DNA from: Pseudoflavonifractor sp964504285
GTDB taxonomy: Bacteria; Bacillota; Clostridia; Oscillospirales; Oscillospiraceae
Length of the DNA stretch: 10,508 nucleotides
Assembly (NCBI GenBank): GCA_964504285.1
Contig: CAZDDZ010000088.1
Location: forward strand, 1-10,508
Direction of reading: 5' to 3'
The notes beneath the pieces were generated by a model. That model was not told the DNA's origin, did not search any database, and saw only the letters and a list, made by a program, of their open reading frames with translations. Of the stretch, positions 6,284 to 10,508 are shown piece after piece; the stretch's first letter is position 1; each line of letters opens with the position of its first letter. The position numbers were made by a program, and so were the translations under genes.

Positions 6284-7423
6284 ATGAAATACACCAGGTT
6301 AAAGCTTAAAATGCTTCTTCTGGTTATTGCTGGCACCATTGTAGCGGGGGCAGTAGGCATTTTTCTGCTGGAGGTGGTGGTGGACGGAGTGCTTCAAGAC
6401 CCATTTACCCGGCTCTTTCTCTGGGGAGCGGAAAATGTATTTGGCAAGACGGCGCAGGAGGCGGTAGACCTCTACCAAATATATATTCGCAATAACAAGC
6501 AGGAAATTTTAATGCTGGGTATGATTCTCCTCATGCTGATTGCCTTTTACATTGCCATGGGCAAGTTTACAAAATGGCTTGACCAGGTGGGCAAGGCCAC
6601 CCGTCAAATTGTGGGGCGGAGCAGCGACGCAATTACCCTGCCCAGAGAGCTTTCCCCGGTAGAGGGCGACCTGAAAGCCATTCAGACCCAGCTGCGTCTG
6701 CGGGAGGAGGAGGCCAGGGAGGAGGAGGTGCGCAAGCAGGACCTGATTGCCTTTCTGGCCCATGACCTTAAGACCCCGCTCACCTCGGTGGTAGGCTACC
6801 TCACCCTTCTGCGGGACGAGCCGGGACTGGACGCCGACCAGCGCGCTAAGTATACCGGCATCGCCCTGGATAAGGCACAGCGGCTGGAGGAGCTTTTGAG
6901 CGAGTTTTTTGACATTACCCGTATGGACTTAAAGAGCGCGGCCGAGAACATGGAAACCATTCAGCTTACTATATTGCTCGAGCAGCTTGCCGATGAGTTT
7001 TACCCTCTCTTTGCCGAGAAGGACTTGGACTGCACCACACAAATTGAACACCATCTCATGGTGCGCGGCGACCCGGACAAGCTGGCGCGGGTATTTGATA
7101 ATGTACTGAAAAATGCCGTGAGTTACTCCACCCCCGGCGGCACTGTGGAAATTACCGCCCGCAGAGTGGGACGGCAGATAGAGGTTGTGCTGAGTAACGA
7201 GGGGCTGGAAATCCCGGAAGGAGAGTTGGCCCGAATTTTTCAAAAATTTTACCGGCTGGATGCCGCCCGCTCTACCCGTACCGGCGGCGCGGGACTTGGG
7301 CTTGCCATTGCCAAAGAAATTGTTGAGTTCCACGGCGGTACCATCCGTGCCGAAAGCAACGGAAAAACAACGAGCTTTGTAATCTGCCTGCCGCAGTATA
7401 CGGAAGGGAATCAAAAGTCATGA
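6284..7423 (+). CDS. VanS-like sensor histidine kinase, no partner regulator adjacent
   Basis: A 379-residue membrane sensor kinase. Two transmembrane segments (about 9-31 and 75-95) enclose a short outer loop of some 40 residues, followed by a linker and a charged coiled stretch (about 130-152). The dimerisation box is FLAHDLKTPLTSVVGY with phospho-acceptor His160. The ATPase domain has the N-box DNVLKNAV (272-279), the F-box ARIFQKFYRLD and the G2-box GGAGLGLAIAKEIVE (334-348). The G1-box reads SNEGLEIP rather than the usual DNGxGI, as in VanS relatives. The start has GGGGGG 6 bases upstream. No response regulator is present in this window, so the kinase is either an orphan or works with a regulator elsewhere. 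VanS-like kinases are common in clostridia, and nothing here indicates vancomycin resistance. The stop overlaps the ATG of the next gene (ATGA). Confidence 0.92.
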   Translation: MKYTRLKLKMLLLVIAGTIVAGAVGIFLLEVVVDGVLQDPFTRLFLWGAENVFGKTAQEAVDLYQIYIRNNKQEILMLGMILLMLIAFYIAMGKFTKWLDQVGKATRQIVGRSSDAITLPRELSPVEGDLKAIQTQLRLREEEAREEEVRKQDLIAFLAHDLKTPLTSVVGYLTLLRDEPGLDADQRAKYTGIALDKAQRLEELLSEFFDITRMDLKSAAENMETIQLTILLEQLADEFYPLFAEKDLDCTTQIEHHLMVRGDPDKLARVFDNVLKNAVSYSTPGGTVEITARRVGRQIEVVLSNEGLEIPEGELARIFQKFYRLDAARSTRTGGAGLGLAIAKEIVEFHGGTIRAESNGKTTSFVICLPQYTEGNQKS

Positions 7424-8127
7424 AGAAAAGAGAAACAGTTCTGCAATATATAGAACGGGACAGGCTGCGCTATATAAATCTATTGGAAATTATGCGCCGG
7501 GGCAGCGGGGAACTGCGCTACGCCGGGCAGGATGGCGTGCTTCTCTGGGATAAGGACAGCGGGGCCTATCTGCTCTCCGCACAGGGCCAAATTGCCTTTG
7601 ATGCCATGCTGGGGCTGATTCCTGCCGGAGCAGATCTTTTGGTTGCCCACGAGGATTGGTATCTGCCCGCTCTGCGGGAGCGGCTGGGGCTGACAGGGGG
7701 CTTGGTGTGCCATCAGGTGGCCTGGATGGAGCCTGAGCCTCCCGCGCCAGCACCCTTCCGGGGGGAAATTTGCCCCTTGGATTTAAGCTTCACAGCCCGT
7801 GTGCGGGAAATTTATGACCATGCCTACGCGGGAGAGGACTATATCGCGGAGGTCATTGAGCGGGGGATGCTGGGCGCGTTTATTAATGGGGCGCTGGCCG
7901 GATTCATAGGCACGCACGACGAGGGAACCATGGGTCTGCTCCAGGTGCTGCCCGAATACCGGCGCCAAGGTGTGGCGGAAGCCCTCTACCGCGCCAACAT
8001 TCGCCGTGTGCTGGCGATGGGCGGCTACGCGCTGGGTCATGTGGAGGTTGGCAATGAGCCTTCTCTGGCGCTCCAGCGGAAGGTTGGCATGGCTATAAGC
8101 GAGCATTTAATTTATTGGCTGTTTTAA
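7420..8127 (+). CDS. GNAT family N-acetyltransferase
   Basis: A 235-residue protein with a GNAT fold in its C-terminal half. The acetyl-CoA-binding motif A is visible as LLQVLPEYRRQGVAEALY (173-190, R/Q-x-x-G-x-A core RRQGVA), preceded by the strand GALAGFIG (157-164) and followed by HVEVGNEPSLALQRKVGM (207-224), the typical NxxSxxLxxKxGF-like end. Residues 1-115 form a separate N-terminal region without a recognised domain; some FR47-type GNATs have a similar layout. The substrate cannot be inferred. The ATG overlaps the kinase stop by 4 bases, which strongly suggests co-expression with the sensor. A purine-rich GAAGGG is 11 bases upstream. Transcription must run into the repeat element at 8163, as no clear terminator follows. 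Confidence 0.88.
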   Translation: MKKRETVLQYIERDRLRYINLLEIMRRGSGELRYAGQDGVLLWDKDSGAYLLSAQGQIAFDAMLGLIPAGADLLVAHEDWYLPALRERLGLTGGLVCHQVAWMEPEPPAPAPFRGEICPLDLSFTARVREIYDHAYAGEDYIAEVIERGMLGAFINGALAGFIGTHDEGTMGLLQVLPEYRRQGVAEALYRANIRRVLAMGGYALGHVEVGNEPSLALQRKVGMAISEHLIYWLF

Positions 8128-8162
8128 AAAAGAAAAGCAGAGGTATTGGGAGTAAAATCTTT

Positions 8163-8314
8163 CAGCCTGTCGAAAAACTGCTGTTTTTATAATGGATGTC
8201 AAAAGGTTGCAGTTTTTGAGCGGGGGGATAGTGTGAAAGGGGGGCGGAGCCCCCGCTTTCGCGTGCGGGAACCCGCCCGCAGGCGACCGATTTCGGCATT
8301 TTGTCGACAGTCTG
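8163..8314 (+). mobile_element. MITE-like element, copy A, with target duplication
   Basis: This is a 152-base non-coding element. The left end CAGCCTGTCGAAAAACTGC (8163-8181) and the reverse complement of the right end (8314-8296) match at 16 of 19 positions, giving terminal inverted repeats. The 10 bases outside each end are identical: TAAAATCTTT at 8153-8162 and 8315-8324, a perfect target-site duplication (11 bases if the preceding G is counted). Inside are GC-rich hairpins, notably GGGGGC/GCCCCC near 8240, and AAAAACTGC (8173-8181) with GCAGTTTTT (8209-8217). No transposase is encoded, so movement would need an enzyme in trans; a 9-12 base duplication is seen for example in IS4-type elements, but I cannot assign the family. 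The second copy in this window lies inverted at 10364-10508. Confidence 0.8.
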
Positions 8315-8318
8315 TAAA

Positions 8319-8365
8319 ATCTTTATCCTATCTTTATCCGCAGAAGGGAAAACGTGCGTTATAAT
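8319..8365 (+). promoter_or_regulatory. Reductase promoter with phased direct repeat (candidate operator)
   Basis: A perfect TATAAT lies at 8360-8365, but the matching -35 position (about 8337-8342) is poor. Just upstream ATCTTTATCC occurs twice, at 8319-8328 and 8330-8339, with CTTTATC repeats 11 bases apart. That is one helical turn, a spacing used by OmpR/PhoB-type response regulators. A weak -35 with adjacent phased repeats fits activator-dependent transcription. The left repeat overlaps the target duplication of element A, so the element landed at the edge of this region. The regulator is unknown. Confidence 0.5.
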
Positions 8366-8407
8366 TATAACAAGGGTTTTCCCAAAGAAAAACAGGAGGA
8401 TAGAAGA

Positions 8408-10318
8408 ATGAAGATAAAACAAATGCTCGCTACCTGTCTCTGCGCCACACTACTGCTTACCTCGGCCTGTACCCAGGCCCCCGCGCCCACCCCCAGCACA
8501 ACCCCAAGCGCCACCGAGGCGGCGTATACCGCAGGCACCTACACCGGAACGGGAAGCGGCTTTTTCGGTGATGTAGTTATGAGCGTCACCTTCAGCGAGG
8601 ATGCCATTGTCAGCATCGAGACCGTGAGCAGCAATGAAACCCAGAAGGTAACAGCCCCGGCCTTTGAGATTATGCCTCAGCGGATTATAGAGCAGCAGAG
8701 CCTGGCAGTGGATACCGTCTCCTGTGCCACATTTGCAAGCCGCGCGATTCTTAAGGCGGTGGAGGAGGCGGCCAAGCAGGCTGGTGGCGATGTGGATGCC
8801 CTGAAGGCGGCTCTGCCTGCCCCCGTCCCCGGAGACACCATTCAAAAGACTGCCGATGTGTTGGTCATTGGCGCCGGCGGTGCAGGTCTGGCAGCGGCCA
8901 CCTCTGCCACTCAGGGCGGCGCCAAGGTTATCCTGCTGGAGAAAAACGAATGGGCAGGCGGTAATACCGTGGTTAGCGGCGGCGGCTGGAATGCCCCGGA
9001 CGTGGACTTCGCTGCCACGATTCCCACAAAGGGTGGTCAGCTGGATACCCTGAAAAAGTTTTTAGAATACAAACCTGAGGATTACGGCCCCGCCGCCGAG
9101 ACTTTGCGTATTCTTCAGGGGCAAATTACCGAATATCTGGCGGGTGACACCTCCATGATGTTCGAGTCTCCGGAACTTTTCGCCATGCAGACCTACATCG
9201 GTGGTACCCGCAAGGATTTGGACGGCAATACCCTTCGCGGTGATTTTGAGCTGATTAAGGTACTGGCCTATAACAGCTTAGATACCCGTAACTGGGTCAA
9301 CGGTCTGGGTGGTATTTTCCGCAAGGAGCTGGGCGAGCCTTCGGGTGCCCTTTGGACGCGCTCTCTTGCCCCCGACACCAAAAACAATCCTACCGCTCAG
9401 ATCACTACCTATGTCACCAATCTGGAGAACGTGATTTTGGAGGGCGGCGGCGAGCTTATTTACGATACCCCGGCCACCGAACTCATTGTGGAGGACGGCG
9501 CAGTGAAGGGGGCCATTGCCGTCATGGCCGACGGCACTAAGCTTGAAATTCGGGCCAACGCCACGATTATGGCCTGTGGCGGCTTTGCCTCCAACATCGA
9601 CATGGTCAAGGAATACGATAACTACTGGGGCGATTTCGGCGAAAATATTAAGTTTACCACCCTGCCCAGCACTGTGGGAGACGGCATCGTCATGTCCAAG
9701 GCAGCGAACGCCCAGTTGGTGGGAATGGAGGCGGCGCAGCTTAATAAGGGATATAAGACCACGGGTCTCCATGCTGCCGAAATGGGTCTTCACGCTATCT
9801 TTGTAAACAGCGAAGGCAAGCGCTTTGTCAACGAATATGCCGCCCGCGATGTATACACAAAGGCGGCTATGAAGCAGGGGGGCAACTACTTCTGCATTAT
9901 GAGCGAGAAAAACCGCATGGACAAAAACGGCAACTTTGATAGCTTTGTCTTTAACACGGTGGAGGAAATGGCAGCCAAGTTTGGTATGGATGCCGCTGTG
10001 CTTCAGGCAGAAATTGATAAATACAACTCTTATGTGGAGGCGGGTAACGATCCCGACTTCCAGAAGAACGTCTTTGGCGAAAAGGTGGAGGCTCCTTACC
10101 TGATCAGTGCTTGGGTGCCCGTCATTCATCACACCATGGGCGGATTAAAGATTGACACCGAGGCACGGGTGCTGGACACCAATGACCAGCCTATTCCCGG
10201 CTTCTACGCCGCGGGCGAAGTAACCGGCGGTATTCACGGCGGCAACCGCTTGGGCGGAAACGCAGTGGCCGATGCCTTTACCTTTGGGCGCATCGCCGGC
10301 ACCAACGCAGCCAAGTAA
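8408..10318 (+). CDS. Lipoprotein FMN-binding / FAD-dependent fumarate-reductase-type flavoprotein
   Basis: A 636-residue, probably cell-surface reductase. The N-terminus is a lipoprotein signal (hydrophobic 6-18, lipobox TSAC with Cys21), then a Pro/Thr/Ser-rich linker. Residues about 38-125 form an FMN-bind domain with the flavinylation motif as VDTVSCATFAS (101-111; Thr108 expected acceptor for ApbE, normally SGAT). From about 149 an FAD-binding-2 domain starts with VIGAGGAGLAAA (153-164). Catalytic hallmarks of flavocytochrome c-type fumarate reductase are conserved: NEYAARD (Arg480, proton donor), HHTMGG (574-579) and GGIHGGNRLGGNA (607-619, Arg614). Fumarate, urocanate, methacrylate or cinnamate-type acids are possible substrates; the sequence does not say which. 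The ATG at 8408 has AGGAGG 8 bases upstream; an earlier in-frame ATG at 8354 would precede the -10 box. No electron-supplying partner gene or apbE is visible. It is monocistronic, between hairpin and repeat. Confidence 0.92.
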   Translation: MKIKQMLATCLCATLLLTSACTQAPAPTPSTTPSATEAAYTAGTYTGTGSGFFGDVVMSVTFSEDAIVSIETVSSNETQKVTAPAFEIMPQRIIEQQSLAVDTVSCATFASRAILKAVEEAAKQAGGDVDALKAALPAPVPGDTIQKTADVLVIGAGGAGLAAATSATQGGAKVILLEKNEWAGGNTVVSGGGWNAPDVDFAATIPTKGGQLDTLKKFLEYKPEDYGPAAETLRILQGQITEYLAGDTSMMFESPELFAMQTYIGGTRKDLDGNTLRGDFELIKVLAYNSLDTRNWVNGLGGIFRKELGEPSGALWTRSLAPDTKNNPTAQITTYVTNLENVILEGGGELIYDTPATELIVEDGAVKGAIAVMADGTKLEIRANATIMACGGFASNIDMVKEYDNYWGDFGENIKFTTLPSTVGDGIVMSKAANAQLVGMEAAQLNKGYKTTGLHAAEMGLHAIFVNSEGKRFVNEYAARDVYTKAAMKQGGNYFCIMSEKNRMDKNGNFDSFVFNTVEEMAAKFGMDAAVLQAEIDKYNSYVEAGNDPDFQKNVFGEKVEAPYLISAWVPVIHHTMGGLKIDTEARVLDTNDQPIPGFYAAGEVTGGIHGGNRLGGNAVADAFTFGRIAGTNAAK

Positions 10319-10336
10319 GAGCGGATAACAGCGAAA

Positions 10337-10362
10337 GGGGCTGCGGCAGTTGCCGCAGCCCC
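10337..10362 (+). terminator. Hairpin of the reductase terminator, T-tract apparently displaced
   Basis: GGGGCTGCGGCA (10337-10348) and TGCCGCAGCCCC (10351-10362) are perfect inverse complements, 18 bases after the reductase stop. Only one T follows before the repeat element begins at 10364. A strong stem without a T-run suggests that copy B inserted just behind the stem and split the terminator; the T-tract is then expected on the far side of the element. The hairpin may still slow polymerase or protect the mRNA end. Confidence 0.6.
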
Positions 10363-10363
10363 T

Positions 10364-10508
10364 CAGACTGTCGACAAAGTCGCCAGTCTGAGGGCGATTT
10401 CGGCAAAATGCCGAAATCGGTCGCCTGCGGGCGGGTTCCTGCACGCGAAAGCGGGGGCTCCGCCCCCCTTTCACACTATCCCCCCGCTCAAAAAGCTCAG
10501 TCTTTTGA
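10364..10508 (-). mobile_element. MITE-like element, copy B, inverted and cut by the window end
   Basis: Read on the minus strand, this matches copy A. Over the 91 bases corresponding to 8213-8303 there is a single mismatch. The terminal CAGACTGTCGACAAA at 10364-10378 equals the right end of copy A. Copy B contains 29 extra bases near that end, which complete two hairpins: CCTCAGACTG with CAGTCTGAGG (10361-10370/10384-10393; inner CGAC/GTCG) and CGATTTCGGCA with TGCCGAAATCG (10395-10405/10409-10419). The other end lies beyond the window, predicted near 10544. It encodes no protein; the open frames crossing it are by-products of GC-rich sequence. Confidence 0.75.

Noticed and set aside
6284..8127. 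Vancomycin-resistance locus suggested by the VanS-like kinase
   Set aside because: No VanR, VanH, VanA/B-type ligase or VanX is present; VanS-like kinases are widespread in clostridia with other roles.
8188..8193. TATAAT inside element A as an outward promoter
   Set aside because: No acceptable -35 box at 16-18 bases upstream, and a better -10 box exists at 8360-8365.
8146..8364. A 72-residue plus-strand frame and a similar minus-strand frame at 10145-10474 that share an Arg/Pro-rich peptide (GGRSPRFRV...ARRRPISAFCR)
   Set aside because: The shared peptide arises only because both frames cross the inverted copies of the non-coding repeat. There is no ribosome site or domain, and the minus-strand frame overlaps the reductase gene.
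8163..10508. Composite transposon or integron carrying the reductase
   Set aside because: No transposase or integrase gene is present and each repeat copy seems to have its own insertion site; kept only as a speculative cassette idea.

Overview
The window looks like chromosomal DNA from a GC-rich anaerobic Firmicute, most likely an Oscillospiraceae-type gut clostridium (Flavonifractor/Intestinimonas-like). This is inferred from the strong AGGAGG-type ribosome sites, the GlpP antiterminator, the clostridial three-piece GlpA/GlpB-like/DUF1667 set and a secreted flavin-dependent reductase. No sequence search was possible, so the genus is a guess.

Bases 1-5553 (minus strand) hold a glycerol / glycerol-3-phosphate locus read in the order glpP, glpA-like, glpB-like, DUF1667, glpK. 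Between glpP and the glpA-like gene lies a near-consensus sigma-A promoter followed by a strong intrinsic terminator with a GCAA tetraloop. This is the layout of a GlpP-controlled attenuator. The four downstream genes are tightly packed (an 8-base overlap, then gaps of 34 and 39 bases) and are probably one transcript ending at a hairpin near base 150. GlpK phosphorylates glycerol, and the flavoprotein set probably oxidises glycerol-3-phosphate to dihydroxyacetone phosphate. No glpF facilitator gene is visible.

Bases 5554-5745 are a divergent promoter region. To its right, on the plus strand, are a SprT-like zinc metallopeptidase, an orphan VanS-like sensor histidine kinase with no response regulator in view, and a GNAT acetyltransferase whose ATG overlaps the kinase stop.

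Bases 8128-10508 hold a lipoprotein FMN-binding / fumarate-reductase-type flavoprotein, a probable cell-surface reductase of an alpha,beta-unsaturated acid. It is bracketed by two inverted copies of a non-coding, hairpin-rich repeat. The left copy (8163-8314) has 19-base imperfect terminal inverted repeats and a perfect 10-base target duplication, so it can be called a MITE-like element from sequence alone. It sits directly upstream of a phased direct repeat (two CTTTATC copies 11 bases apart) in front of the reductase promoter. The right copy begins immediately after the hairpin of the reductase terminator, where the T-tract would be expected, and runs off the window end.

The most noteworthy items are the mobile repeat with its target duplication and internal deletion variant, the attenuator of the glp operon, the candidate operator of the reductase, and the atypical flavinylation motif (SCAT instead of SGAT). 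I found no CRISPR array, tRNA, rRNA or transposase gene.
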